Origin: CAUJGP01 sp964612425
Lineage (GTDB): Bacteria; Bdellovibrionota; Bdellovibrionia; Bdellovibrionales; Bdellovibrionaceae
Direction of reading: 5' to 3'
Assembly: GCA_964612425.1 (NCBI GenBank)
Contig: CAZTDX010000004.1
Location: 1-64,000 of the forward strand
DNA: 64,000 nucleotides
Position 1 is the first letter of the stretch. The number at the start of each line of letters is the position of its first letter. Position numbers and translations under genes: made by a program. Shown here piece after piece: positions 46,639 to 54,631 of the stretch. The notes under the pieces are model-generated. The model did not search any database, had not been told where the DNA came from, and saw only the letters and a program-made list of their open reading frames with translations.

Positions 46639-47066
46639 ATTGAGACCTCCCTGTTATAATGAATCTGCTGGTTTGTGTTTGGTGAATTTAGACCGCCGAG
46701 TTCCATTCTCCACGGTCCAGTTTTAATAATATTGAGTTCAGCTTTTAATGCTTGCGGAAGTTCTCCTAGCTCTCTTCCTGTGTAGAGTGCGGTTTTCAGT
46801 TGCTTTTTTCTAGCATAATGGGCCCACATTGTGAGTTCTTTTGGTTCCCACTCTCCTCCCATAAAAAGCACACAGCTGATTTTTCCTTTGTATTTTTCGG
46901 TTAAATCTTCAAGGAGTGATGAAGTAAAGGGGCTTCCATTTTTAGGATTCCAGAGTTCAGGTGAGTGACACCCTGGGCATCGAAGGGAGCACCCCGTAAA
47001 GTAAATACCGAGTGATATTTCGTCGGGGATTTCTTGAAAGAGGATGTCGTACTTGTAGTAGTTCAT
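46629..47066 (-). CDS. nrdG: Anaerobic ribonucleotide reductase activating protein (radical SAM)
   Basis: NrdG uses SAM and a 4Fe-4S cluster to create the glycyl radical on NrdD. The 145-residue product carries the radical-SAM motif YFTGCSLRCPGC (Cys26, Cys30, Cys33) and the VLFMGGEWEP glycine-rich SAM contact. It is shorter than most NrdG proteins (about 155-170) but complete. Its 3' end overlaps nrdD by 10 bp. Tandem NrdR-like boxes lie 33 bp upstream. Confidence 0.93.
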   Translation of the reverse strand: MNYYKYDILFQEIPDEISLGIYFTGCSLRCPGCHSPELWNPKNGSPFTSSLLEDLTEKYKGKISCVLFMGGEWEPKELTMWAHYARKKQLKTALYTGRELGELPQALKAELNIIKTGPWRMELGGLNSPNTNQQIHYNREVSICL

Positions 47067-47098
47067 GCCTCTTAGGTTTTATGATAAAACAAAATAAG

Positions 47099-47146
47099 AC
47101 ACTACCTATTGTGGTGAATGGTGATATAAAACACTATATATGTCAT
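47099..47146 (-). promoter_or_regulatory. Tandem NrdR-like boxes upstream of nrdG-nrdD
   Basis: Two 16-bp elements start exactly 32 bp apart: one at 47099-47114 (ACACTACCTATTGTGG) and one at 47131-47146 (ACACTATATATGTCAT). They match the known NrdR consensus acaCwAtATaTwGtgt at about 13 and 11 positions. NrdR boxes are normally paired at about three helical turns upstream of ribonucleotide reductase genes, as here. NrdR represses these genes when dATP is plentiful. Confidence 0.7.
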
Positions 47147-47196
47147 TTCGCTAGACTAAAGTTTGATCTTTAATGTAGCACATTTTAAGTATCAAT

Positions 47197-47210
47197 ATGA
47201 TCTAGATCAT
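47197..47210. promoter_or_regulatory. FNR/CRP-type palindrome in the nrdG-crp divergent gap
   Basis: ATGATCTAGATCAT is a perfect 14-bp palindrome of TGAT-N4-ATCA form, close to the FNR-family site TTGAT-N4-ATCAA. A weak -10 (TACATT on the minus strand, 47172-47177) would place it near -40 of an nrdGD promoter, where FNR-type activators act. It also lies 35 bp before the Crp/Fnr-family gene, so autoregulation is possible. Confidence 0.65.
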
Positions 47211-47245
47211 TCTTCGACAATTCAATCTAAGCTAGTCTTCAAGGT

Positions 47246-47929
47246 ATGAAAAACAAAATGGATTTACTGAGAGTTATTAGTTCCTTGGGTTTAACGGGTA
47301 TCCTCACGGAGAATTTTTTAAGACAGAATCATCGTGTCTTGATGTGTGATCCGAGAGAAATTGTATTTAAAAAAGGGGACCCCGTAAATTTTATTTATTT
47401 GATCCTATATGGCTCAATTCGATTGCAGAATTCAGATCTGCCCCAGGAGGATAAAGTGATTTATGCCTTTCGAAGAGCTGGGACCTTGCTGGGGATTTTC
47501 ACCTATTTAGAAAAAAGTCATCATCATACGGCAACGGCTGTTTGCATGGAAAATACATCGCTACTAGAAATTCCTGCGGATTACTTTTTAAATGAAGTTT
47601 ACTCCCACGCGCCCCTCCGAGAAGAAGTTCATCGCCAAATTGCTCAAAATTTTAAAGAGCTTCAATATGATCGCGAAATGCAAAGAGCGACAACCCCTGT
47701 TCGTCTTGCGCACTTTTTGGTTAAACTTTTAGATTTTCAAACAGACTTGCAAAGTCGTTCGATTTTAATGAAGCTCACTAAAAAAGATTTAGCTAAAAAA
47801 ATTGGCTCTGAGCCAGAAACCGTAGTGAGATTATTAAGTGAGTGGAGTCGTAAGGGAATTATTAAAAATAAAAATCGAATGATTGAAATTTGCAATTTGC
47901 AAGAGCTTCAGCGATTAGCTCAAGTGTGA
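47246..47929 (+). CDS. Crp/Fnr-family transcription regulator
   Basis: The 227-residue protein has a cyclic-nucleotide-binding-type beta-roll (IVFKKGDPVNFIYLILYGSIRL and GTLLGIFTYLE), a dimer helix and a C-terminal winged helix. The recognition segment reads KKIGSEPETVVRLLSEW, with the Glu-x-x-x-Arg pattern that reads TGA half-sites. It lacks the N-terminal cysteine cluster of true FNR, so if it senses oxygen or NO it must do so differently, like the DNR branch. It faces nrdG across a gap with a matching palindrome and probably controls nrdDG. Confidence 0.88.
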   Translation: MKNKMDLLRVISSLGLTGILTENFLRQNHRVLMCDPREIVFKKGDPVNFIYLILYGSIRLQNSDLPQEDKVIYAFRRAGTLLGIFTYLEKSHHHTATAVCMENTSLLEIPADYFLNEVYSHAPLREEVHRQIAQNFKELQYDREMQRATTPVRLAHFLVKLLDFQTDLQSRSILMKLTKKDLAKKIGSEPETVVRLLSEWSRKGIIKNKNRMIEICNLQELQRLAQV

Positions 47930-47947
47930 TTATAATTCCTGTTTAAT

Positions 47948-49384
47948 TTATTGCGCTGTGATTATATCATCAAAAGAAATGAGTTTAAAAAAGAATGAAT
48001 TGATTTCTTCAAAATGAGGTGGATAGATTTCTCCCGCAAAAATCAATACGGGGTGAACAGACGTTCGTTTGGGAAGAGTAAGTACCTTTAGTTTTTTCAT
48101 AACTTCAGTAATAATTCTTTTGTCGATGACTTTTTGAGATTTGATTTCGCAAACAAAAAAGGAGTTCATTTGAGTTCCTATAAGTAAGTCGACCTGGCAG
48201 GCACCCTTATTAGATTGAATTTTATTTTGTTTGTAGGGCGATGAGAATAAAATTTCATTAGTCTCTAATTCTAATAATTGGTGAATTAAGGATCGGTTTG
48301 CGAGGATTAAATTTTCAAACTGATAGCCTAGCAGTCCTTCAATATTTTTTATTTCTCGAAGTGACTTAATAACCCTAGATTTTTTATTAATCTGCTCTTT
48401 GAGGGGTTCAATGTTTTTTAAATAAAACCGAAGGTAATTGTCTTTCACTCTTAAATGACTTAGTTTTGACATAACTCCATCAGGTTTATAATAATAGTCT
48501 CGACTTAAAAATCCTGATAACTCAAGTAAATGAATGTAGTGATGAATTTCTTCATTATAAGCTCGGCCTATTTTTTTAGAAGCGTCCGACGGACTCAACT
48601 TTGAATCCAAACAAGCTCTAATAATTTTCTCTAGTATCTTTGATTTTCTTTCAAAAATTTCAGTAAAGATTTTTTCAAAATCATTAAATAAAATACCCTC
48701 TTTTGTATAGCAAAGGCGAATCAGATTTTTCTCTAGTGTTTCTGATTCAATGATTTCCTCAAGGTATTTTGGTACACCGCCCATAATGGAAAGAGCCAAA
48801 AGTTTTTCAGAGGAGTTTATTTTTAAATGCTTTTTTTGAAAAAATTCATTAGATTCTATGAGCGACAACTCCTCTAGATTGATTTCGAGTGAGAGACGTC
48901 CTTCAAAGTTCATATTTTTGATAATATTATCTTCAATCCAAGATGATACTGAACCACAAACAATAAGGATGAGTTTGGGATTTTTTTTAAAAATAATATC
49001 CCAGCATTCTTTAAGTGATGAGGCAAAAGCTGGATCAAATTGTCCCATCCACGAAATTTCATCTAAAAAAATAAGGTGCTCACCTTTTTTTGTATATTCA
49101 CCAAGTTTAAATAAGGCCTCTGACCAGGACTCGAAATAGTGACGATCCTTTTTAAAATGCTGAGCTAATCGTTGAGAAAAATGATCCAACTGGGTTCTAT
49201 TGTTAACGCCTTTGGCAGGGGCAAGTCCTTGAATTGATATAAAATTTTTAAAACATTTCCCGTATTCTTCAATTAAAGTGCTTTTGCCAACTCTTCTTCG
49301 TCCAAGGACGCAGACTAAACTCGATGTTTTTTTATCTTTTAATTTTTGTAATTGCTTGAGTTCATTTTTTCGACCAATAAACAT
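47948..49384 (-). CDS. AAA-type ATPase with nuclease-like C-terminus (ATPase_2/DUF234)
   Basis: The 478-residue protein has a P-loop (LGRRRVGKSTL) close to the N-terminus after FIGRKNEL, Walker B HLIFLDEISWM, sensor-like LILIVCGSVSSW, and a winged-helix region. A C-terminal DUF234-type domain carries VDLLIG-x-FVCEIKSQK, the Asp and Glu-x-Lys pattern of the PD-(D/E)XK nuclease fold. This family is common in archaea and scattered in bacteria; its role is not settled. The start at 49384 (MFIGRKNEL) lies just after two 44-bp hairpin repeats. Confidence 0.82.
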   Translation of the reverse strand: MFIGRKNELKQLQKLKDKKTSSLVCVLGRRRVGKSTLIEEYGKCFKNFISIQGLAPAKGVNNRTQLDHFSQRLAQHFKKDRHYFESWSEALFKLGEYTKKGEHLIFLDEISWMGQFDPAFASSLKECWDIIFKKNPKLILIVCGSVSSWIEDNIIKNMNFEGRLSLEINLEELSLIESNEFFQKKHLKINSSEKLLALSIMGGVPKYLEEIIESETLEKNLIRLCYTKEGILFNDFEKIFTEIFERKSKILEKIIRACLDSKLSPSDASKKIGRAYNEEIHHYIHLLELSGFLSRDYYYKPDGVMSKLSHLRVKDNYLRFYLKNIEPLKEQINKKSRVIKSLREIKNIEGLLGYQFENLILANRSLIHQLLELETNEILFSSPYKQNKIQSNKGACQVDLLIGTQMNSFFVCEIKSQKVIDKRIITEVMKKLKVLTLPKRTSVHPVLIFAGEIYPPHFEEINSFFFKLISFDDIITAQ

Positions 49385-49409
49385 TTTAGTGCCTACTTTA
49401 TGTATTATC

Positions 49410-49453
49410 AAAGTCGCATGCAAATCAAGAAACTTTGATTTACATGCGACTTT
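49410..49453. repeat. Twin hairpin repeat, copy 1
   Basis: This 44-bp sequence folds into one long hairpin: an outer 11-bp stem (AAAGTCGCATG with CATGCGACTTT), one C-A mismatch, an inner stem of 7-8 bp (AAATCAA with TTGATTT) and an AAAC loop. An identical copy lies 55 bp away. This copy is 25 bp upstream of the AAA ATPase start and could be a terminator or operator for it. Confidence 0.85.
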
Positions 49454-49464
49454 GATGATACCTA

Positions 49465-49508
49465 AAAGTCGCATGCAAATCAAGAAACTTTGATTTACAT
49501 GCGACTTT
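49465..49508. repeat. Twin hairpin repeat, copy 2 (overlaps the epmB stop)
   Basis: All 44 bases appear identical to copy 1, and the outer stem extends by two more pairs. The repeat encodes the final Lys-Ser-Arg-Met and stop of epmB. Only 11 bp separate the two copies. Identity of both arms and loop suggests recent duplication or a mobile palindrome. Confidence 0.85.
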
Positions 49509-50475
49509 TAAAGGGCATGCCCTGTTCTTCTCGCACCAATTTAGGGACCAAATACCCTGGAAGTTTACAGGAAAGGTCGTGGTAAATCATTTTGGCGTTT
49601 TCGTCACTGACTTCAAAATGCTGAGTTCCTTGAGTGCGGTCGAGAAGGTGGAGATAGTAGGGGAGAATGCCATTTTCAAAAAGACTTTGACTCAGTTTAG
49701 CTAAGACGAAAGCATTATCATTAATACCCTTCAACAGGACCGACTGATTTAATAATGTTATGCCAGTCTCTCGGAGTCGTTTTATTGAATCTATCACTTC
49801 CTGATTGATTTCGTTGGAGTGATTGAAATGACTGACCAAAATAACTTGCGGACCTTGTTTTTGAAACTCGTTCAAAATCTGAAGTAATTTTTCATCAAAT
49901 CGTGAGGGCAAAACTGAAAGCAGTCGTGAGTGAAGTCGCCATCGTTTGATTTGAGGAATACTTAAAATTTCTTGAGCCCAGGATTGAAGTGTGTCGTTCG
50001 TTAAGAGTAGAGGGTCGCCGCCACTAAAAATCAATTCTTCAATGGTGGGGTCTTCATGAATGAGCTTAAATAAAAATTCTTTAGATGAAGCCGAAATAAC
50101 TTGGTTTTCGTAGGGAAAATGACGACGAAAACAGTAACGGCAGTGCACCGCACAAGCTCCCGTCATAATAACCAAAACTCGGCCATGATATTTTTGAATG
50201 ACCCCTCTACTTTTTGAAGCTGATAAATCTCCTACGGCATCACTGAAAAAATGAGGAGAATTTATATTTTCTTGGAGCTGTGGTAATATTTGAAGAAGCA
50301 AAGGATCGTTAGGATTACCTTTTTCTATCCGCTGTGCAAAGGAGCGCGGAACTTTTAATGGAAAGTTAGATTGGTAAAGGAGATTTAAATTTTTTGAATT
50401 TATATTCAAGTCATCCAAAAGCGCTTCGACATTGCGATATCCCTCTTGAAGTTCCTTTTGCCATTGGTTGATCAT
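49495..50475 (-). CDS. epmB: EF-P lysine beta-aminomutase EpmB (KamA-type radical SAM)
   Basis: EpmB converts L-alpha-lysine to beta-lysine, which is attached to elongation factor P to prevent ribosome stalling at polyproline. The 326-residue protein has FPLKVPRSFAQRIEKGNPNDPLLLQILP at the N-terminus. The radical-SAM motif sits in TGACAVHCRYCFRRHFPYENQ, followed by ELIFSGGDPLLLTND and the PLP-lysine region LLKGINDNAFVLAKL. The FRRHFPYE wording separates EpmB from lysine 2,3-aminomutase. efp and epmA are not in the window. Confidence 0.92.
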   Translation of the reverse strand: MINQWQKELQEGYRNVEALLDDLNINSKNLNLLYQSNFPLKVPRSFAQRIEKGNPNDPLLLQILPQLQENINSPHFFSDAVGDLSASKSRGVIQKYHGRVLVIMTGACAVHCRYCFRRHFPYENQVISASSKEFLFKLIHEDPTIEELIFSGGDPLLLTNDTLQSWAQEILSIPQIKRWRLHSRLLSVLPSRFDEKLLQILNEFQKQGPQVILVSHFNHSNEINQEVIDSIKRLRETGITLLNQSVLLKGINDNAFVLAKLSQSLFENGILPYYLHLLDRTQGTQHFEVSDENAKMIYHDLSCKLPGYLVPKLVREEQGMPFKSRM

Positions 50476-50499
50476 AGTTATTTAGGTCCAATTAAATAA

Positions 50500-51291
50500 T
50501 TAAAAGTAGAGGCGTATACCAACTAAAGAACCTTGTATAGATTTTTTTGTCGTTACAGTATTTAATGTTTGAACTTCATTTTCTGTATAAACGCCTCCAA
50601 AGACTCTCAGGGCTTCAAAATCAATAAAAAGAAGGGCTTTTTGCTCAGAGCCTGTTAAGTCACCCCAGGTAGGGTTATTCGTGATGGGATAAAATGATTT
50701 TAAATAATAAGAAAGGCCAAAGTGAGAATTAAAATAAAGGGTTAAATCTAACTGCCCCAAAGTTTGCGTGCGCAGAGGGAGTAAAGTATTATTATTGTAG
50801 CGCCTTGTTTTTTGCCCCAGGCTGAGTGTGAAATGAGAAGATTGATCGGCGGCTCCAAGAAGTCGCATATGAAAGAGCAGGGTATTATCGATAAGACCTT
50901 CTTCGGCATTATTGGTGTTTTGAAATTCTAAGCCAACGAGCGTCGCGTAAGCAGCAAAAGCTCCACTGAGAGTTTTATAATCATCATTAGAACCAGAACT
51001 TTTAACGCTGTAATCGTGTTGCTGAAGTTCAATAAAAAATTCATAGGGGGTTGGGGTGTGCATTTGGAGCCACTGATCCATGAGTTTGTTTCGTTCTTTT
51101 TGGGCCAACCATTCTTGAAGCGTCCATCGTTGAAGATTTTTTTTATCAGCTTTGGACCCCATTTTGTCCTCTGCATGGAGAAGAGAAAACGGTAGCATCA
51201 AAGCAAAAAAGACGAGGAGTATATTCCAAATGAACTTTTGAAAAAGGTTTGAGTGTGTAAAAAGTTTTTTTAGGGTTCGGTGCATTCCCAT
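50500..51291 (-). CDS. Exported protein, probable outer-membrane beta-barrel
   Basis: The 263-residue product has a long N-terminus with a hydrophobic signal ending near SLLHAEDK. The mature part alternates hydrophobic and polar residues and ends in IRLYF, a terminal aromatic typical of outer-membrane barrels recognised by BamA. No family is recognised. Its start lies inside the 3' end of the upstream lipoprotein gene (22-bp overlap), so the two are probably made together. Confidence 0.7.
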   Translation of the reverse strand: MGMHRTLKKLFTHSNLFQKFIWNILLVFFALMLPFSLLHAEDKMGSKADKKNLQRWTLQEWLAQKERNKLMDQWLQMHTPTPYEFFIELQQHDYSVKSSGSNDDYKTLSGAFAAYATLVGLEFQNTNNAEEGLIDNTLLFHMRLLGAADQSSHFTLSLGQKTRRYNNNTLLPLRTQTLGQLDLTLYFNSHFGLSYYLKSFYPITNNPTWGDLTGSEQKALLFIDFEALRVFGGVYTENEVQTLNTVTTKKSIQGSLVGIRLYF

Positions 51292-51551
51292 ATGGCTCCG
51301 GTGGGAAAAGGTTTTCGTTCATCGACATTACAGTGTTTATAGTAAAAATCGAAATTATTGTACTCTCTTTGTTTGTGCGGTTTATTAAAAGTAAAATGTT
51401 CTTGTGAGTAAGCGGCCGGATGGGCGGGGGCGGAGCCTCGTTTTTCCTCAGACTCTAAATTGGAGGATGCACAAGAGGTGAGTAAACTTATTGCAATGAA
51501 GAGAATGCTGAGAGAATTAAAAAGTTGTTTTAAAAATACAACATATTTCAT
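51270..51551 (-). CDS. Small lipoprotein
   Basis: The 93-residue product has a clear lipobox, Leu-Thr-Ser-Cys at Cys27. The short mature part has two more cysteines (YKHCNVDE and IWECTEP) that may pair. The family is not recognised. It diverges from lpxC and overlaps the exported barrel-like gene downstream. Confidence 0.75.
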   Translation of the reverse strand: MKYVVFLKQLFNSLSILFIAISLLTSCASSNLESEEKRGSAPAHPAAYSQEHFTFNKPHKQREYNNFDFYYKHCNVDERKPFPTGAIWECTEP

Positions 51552-51566
51552 ATTTAATAGTATCTA

Positions 51567-51595
51567 TTGAGCTTGTCCCGAAGCACAAGTAATAT
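51567..51595 (+). promoter_or_regulatory. lpxC: Candidate promoter of lpxC
   Basis: TTGAGC (51567-51572) and TAATAT (51590-51595) are spaced 17 bp, each matching four of six consensus bases. The lpxC start is 48 bp downstream of the -10. Confidence 0.35.
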
Positions 51596-51642
51596 TAGAA
51601 TTGATCTCGTTACAGGAGTTCAATCAAATTGAAAGGTGTTGC

Positions 51643-52551
51643 ATGTTCCTACAAAGAACATTGAGACGAAGTACAACGGTTACTGGGATTGGGTTGCATA
51701 CAGGAAAGCCTTGTCAGCTGAGCTTTCGTCCAGCTCCCACAGATATTGGTATTCATGTCATCAAAAAAATGGAGAATGGTCGCTCGCCTTCTGTTCGTGT
51801 TTTTGCCGAAAATGTTAAAGCGACAACGAATGCAACAACTATTGGGACTTCGGAGTTTTCCGTTTCAACGGTAGAGCATTGTCTTTCGACCTTGGCAGCC
51901 CTTAGAATCGATAATGCTTTTATTGAAATTGAAGGCCCTGAATTACCTATTTTAGATGGAAGCAGTTTGCAGTTTTTGCAAGCAATTCAAAGTGTGGGGG
52001 TGGTTGAGCAGGATCAACCCCGAAAATATATTTACATTAAAGAACCCATCGAAGTGAGTGATGGAGACAAAACAGCAGCTGTTTACCCTTATGATGGATT
52101 AAGAATTACCTGTGCTATTGATTTTGCCCATGCGGCTATTGGTAAACAAAAAATCGATATTGATATCAATGAGGATTCCTTTGCTCGTGAGATTGCAGGG
52201 GCCCGTACCTTTGGTTTTTTAAAGGATGTGGAAAGACTTCAGTCTCAGGGGTTAGTCCTCGGCGGCAGCTACGACAATGTGATTGTATTAGATGAGGCCC
52301 GAGTTCTCAATAAGGAAGGTTTACGATATCCTGATGAATTTGTTCGCCATAAAGTTTTAGATGCCCTTGGGGATTTAGTCACCTTGGGTGCTCCTTTAAT
52401 GGGCCATTTAGTATTGTATAAGGCGGGTCATGATATATTGAACCGGCTTGTCAGAAAAATTTTACAGTTGCCAGAAATGACGATTCCCTTTGAAATGGCT
52501 GAACCAACCTATGAACTGGATGCTGATCACTTGCCATGGCAAATGATTTAG
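51643..52551 (+). CDS. lpxC: UDP-3-O-acyl-N-acetylglucosamine deacetylase
   Basis: LpxC catalyses the committed step of lipid A synthesis, using zinc. The 302-residue product has the opening QRTLRRSTTVTGIGLHTGKPC, then VSTVEHCLSTLAALRIDNAFIEIEGPELPILDGSS with the zinc His. It also has RTFGFLKDVERLQSQGL and the second zinc segment RHKVLDALGDL. The start at 51643 (MFLQRTLRR) is preferred; the frame is open to an earlier ATG at 51601 that gives a non-family extension. It proves a lipid-A-making, Gram-negative envelope. Confidence 0.97.
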   Translation: MFLQRTLRRSTTVTGIGLHTGKPCQLSFRPAPTDIGIHVIKKMENGRSPSVRVFAENVKATTNATTIGTSEFSVSTVEHCLSTLAALRIDNAFIEIEGPELPILDGSSLQFLQAIQSVGVVEQDQPRKYIYIKEPIEVSDGDKTAAVYPYDGLRITCAIDFAHAAIGKQKIDIDINEDSFAREIAGARTFGFLKDVERLQSQGLVLGGSYDNVIVLDEARVLNKEGLRYPDEFVRHKVLDALGDLVTLGAPLMGHLVLYKAGHDILNRLVRKILQLPEMTIPFEMAEPTYELDADHLPWQMI

Positions 52552-52568
52552 AAATAAGGAGCTAAGAA

Positions 52569-53684
52569 ATGATTATCGGCGTACCAAAAGAAATTAAAAT
52601 TAGTGAAAATCGAGTCGGTTTAACTGAAGCGGGAGTTAAGCAGTTGGTCAAAGAGGGCCATACTGTTATGGTTGAGGTGGATGCCGGCCTTGGTAGTGGC
52701 ATCACCAATGCTCAATACGAAAAAGCAGGCGCAAAAATGATTGCGACTAAAAAGGAAGTTTATCAAAAAGCTGAAATGATCATAAAAGTTAAAGAGCCTC
52801 TTCCTGATGAATATGATTTATTACAGCCTCAACAAATTTTATATACCTACTTGCATTTAGCCGCTGAGCCGAAGTTAACGCGTGTTCTATGTGAGAGAAA
52901 AGTTAAGGCCGTAGCTTACGAAACAATTCAGCTCGACAATGGAAGTTTACCACTTTTGACCCCTATGAGTGAAGTTGCCGGAAGAATGGCTACTCAGATC
53001 GGGGCTTTTTATTTGCAGAAAGATCATGGTGGTAAAGGAATTTTATTGGGTGGAGTCACGGGAGTTCGACCTGCACGAGTAAGTATTATTGGCGGTGGTG
53101 TGGTTGGAACGAATGCCGCTAAAATGGCTGTGGGCTTGGGTGCTGATGTCACCATTTTAGATGTCAATCATGCGCGTCTTGAGTACTTAGATGATATTTT
53201 CCATGGTCGCTGTCGTACTTTATATTCCAATCCACAAAATATTGAGCAAGCAGTTCGAGAAAGTGATTTGTTAATTGGAGCTGTGTTACTTCCTGGAGCG
53301 AAAGCACCAACATTGGTCTCTAAAGATTTAATAATCTCTATGGGTAAGGGGTCTGTAGTTGTTGATGTGGCTGTGGATCAAGGTGGTTGTATTGAAACCT
53401 GTCGCCCCACTTCGCACACTCAGCCCACCTATGAGATTGAGGGCGTGATTCATTACTGTGTTCCGAATATGCCAGGAGTGGTTTCTCGAACTTCGACGTA
53501 TGCTCTCACAAATATGACTTTAAAGTATGGATCAATGCTTGCGGCCTATGGCGTAGAAGATGCCGTCGCAAAGGACAAAGCTTTGTTAAAAGGTTTAAAT
53601 GTTTATAATGGGTTTGTCTGTTATGAACCTGTTGCAAAGGATTTAGGATTAGAGTTTCGAGCCTATAGTCCAGCAAAAGGATAA
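52569..53684 (+). CDS. ald: Alanine dehydrogenase
   Basis: Ald interconverts L-alanine and pyruvate plus ammonia with NAD. The 371-residue protein starts MIIGVPKEIKISENRVGLTE and has the substrate-binding KVKEPLPDEY and the NAD-binding fold VSIIGGGVVGTNAAKMAVGLGADV. It also has MGKGSVVVDVAVDQGGCIET and the VPNMPGVVSRTSTYALTN end. It follows lpxC by 17 bp with an AAGGAG site, so the two may share a transcript. Together with alr elsewhere in the window it gives two alanine-using enzymes. Confidence 0.97.
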   Translation: MIIGVPKEIKISENRVGLTEAGVKQLVKEGHTVMVEVDAGLGSGITNAQYEKAGAKMIATKKEVYQKAEMIIKVKEPLPDEYDLLQPQQILYTYLHLAAEPKLTRVLCERKVKAVAYETIQLDNGSLPLLTPMSEVAGRMATQIGAFYLQKDHGGKGILLGGVTGVRPARVSIIGGGVVGTNAAKMAVGLGADVTILDVNHARLEYLDDIFHGRCRTLYSNPQNIEQAVRESDLLIGAVLLPGAKAPTLVSKDLIISMGKGSVVVDVAVDQGGCIETCRPTSHTQPTYEIEGVIHYCVPNMPGVVSRTSTYALTNMTLKYGSMLAAYGVEDAVAKDKALLKGLNVYNGFVCYEPVAKDLGLEFRAYSPAKG

Positions 53685-53701
53685 GAGAAAGTACTGAACA
53701 G

Positions 53702-53735
53702 AAAGTATAAATCTTTATTTGAGGACTTATACTTT
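53702..53735 (+). terminator. A/T-rich hairpin after ald
   Basis: Perfect 9-bp arms (AAAGTATAA and TTATACTTT) enclose a 16-nt loop 17 bp after the ald stop. The stem is A/T-rich and no T run follows, so its strength is doubtful. Confidence 0.3.
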
Positions 53736-53817
53736 GGTATAGATTGTCGTGAATATAAATAAGAGATATTTAATATTTAACGACAAAAAATTTAACTATT
53801 GTTAGAATCTTCAAGAG

Positions 53818-54582
53818 ATGAGTGCTAACAATAAGTCGAAGCGATTCAATGATAGAATATTTGTTAAAGGCGGTGGAGGCGGCGAAAAAGCTCCGATTCC
53901 ATCAATGCCTTCAGCAAGTCATGATGATATCACGCTGTTAGCACTACAGCTTTCCTGTCCACAGCGTTGGGAGCCAGGTCAGCATCAAAAATTTGAAAGT
54001 GTTCATGAAATTCAAAATTTAGTAGCTATTACTGTGGAAACCCGCCATTTTTCAAGTCTTATTGTATTGGGCTCTAATAACTCAAAAAATATTTTTACAG
54101 ATCTTGCCACTACCATTTCAAAACAATTGCATAGTATTATTAAATCCGCTCAAGAAAAAATATATTTTATTGAAGTGTTTCGGTTGATTGATCCCACGCA
54201 ATTACCATGGGATTTTTTTGTAAAGATGAGCGATTTTTGTTTTATGCAGGAAAATCCTAAGGGACCGGTTTTTTGTGGTTACTTCAGGCTTGAAAAAACG
54301 AATGATGACGAAAGGTTTGAATCCCGTGCGGTTCAAACGCTCGTTGAAGGTGAAGTTTTAGAGCAAGATGTTTATCTTTATTTTAAGAAAAATAATCGAT
54401 ATATCAAAATTGCCAAAAAAGGTGAGCCTGTTCAGCAAAAACAGATTGATCGTCTCAGTTCTGGAGGGGTGACCGATCTTTACATGACCGCTGATCAAGG
54501 AATAGAAACTCAGCAGCGCCGAGTTCGACTTATTTTATTGGAACTTCAAGAAGATTACTCGCTCATGGTTAATGCAGGGTAG
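53818..54582 (+). CDS. Unknown soluble protein
   Basis: The 254-residue product has no signal or membrane segment. It has a flexible Gly-rich N-terminus (VKGGGGGEK), a central alpha/beta region and a C-terminal part from about residue 180. The segment VYLYFKKNNRYIKIAKKGEPVQQKQIDRL, then GGVTDLYM, resembles the N-terminal domain found before HD-GYP phosphodiesterases, a c-di-GMP-related context. No HD domain is present. The ribosome site is weak (AAGAG). The function is unknown. Confidence 0.7.
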   Translation: MSANNKSKRFNDRIFVKGGGGGEKAPIPSMPSASHDDITLLALQLSCPQRWEPGQHQKFESVHEIQNLVAITVETRHFSSLIVLGSNNSKNIFTDLATTISKQLHSIIKSAQEKIYFIEVFRLIDPTQLPWDFFVKMSDFCFMQENPKGPVFCGYFRLEKTNDDERFESRAVQTLVEGEVLEQDVYLYFKKNNRYIKIAKKGEPVQQKQIDRLSSGGVTDLYMTADQGIETQQRRVRLILLELQEDYSLMVNAG

Positions 54583-54631
54583 ATGGACAATTAATTAATC
54601 ATAGATAATTCTTATTCAAAAAGGAGTATTT

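Noticed and set aside
49409..49510. Twin repeats as a CRISPR array
   Set aside because: There are only two copies, the spacing is 11 bp and each copy is a full hairpin; no cas genes are nearby.
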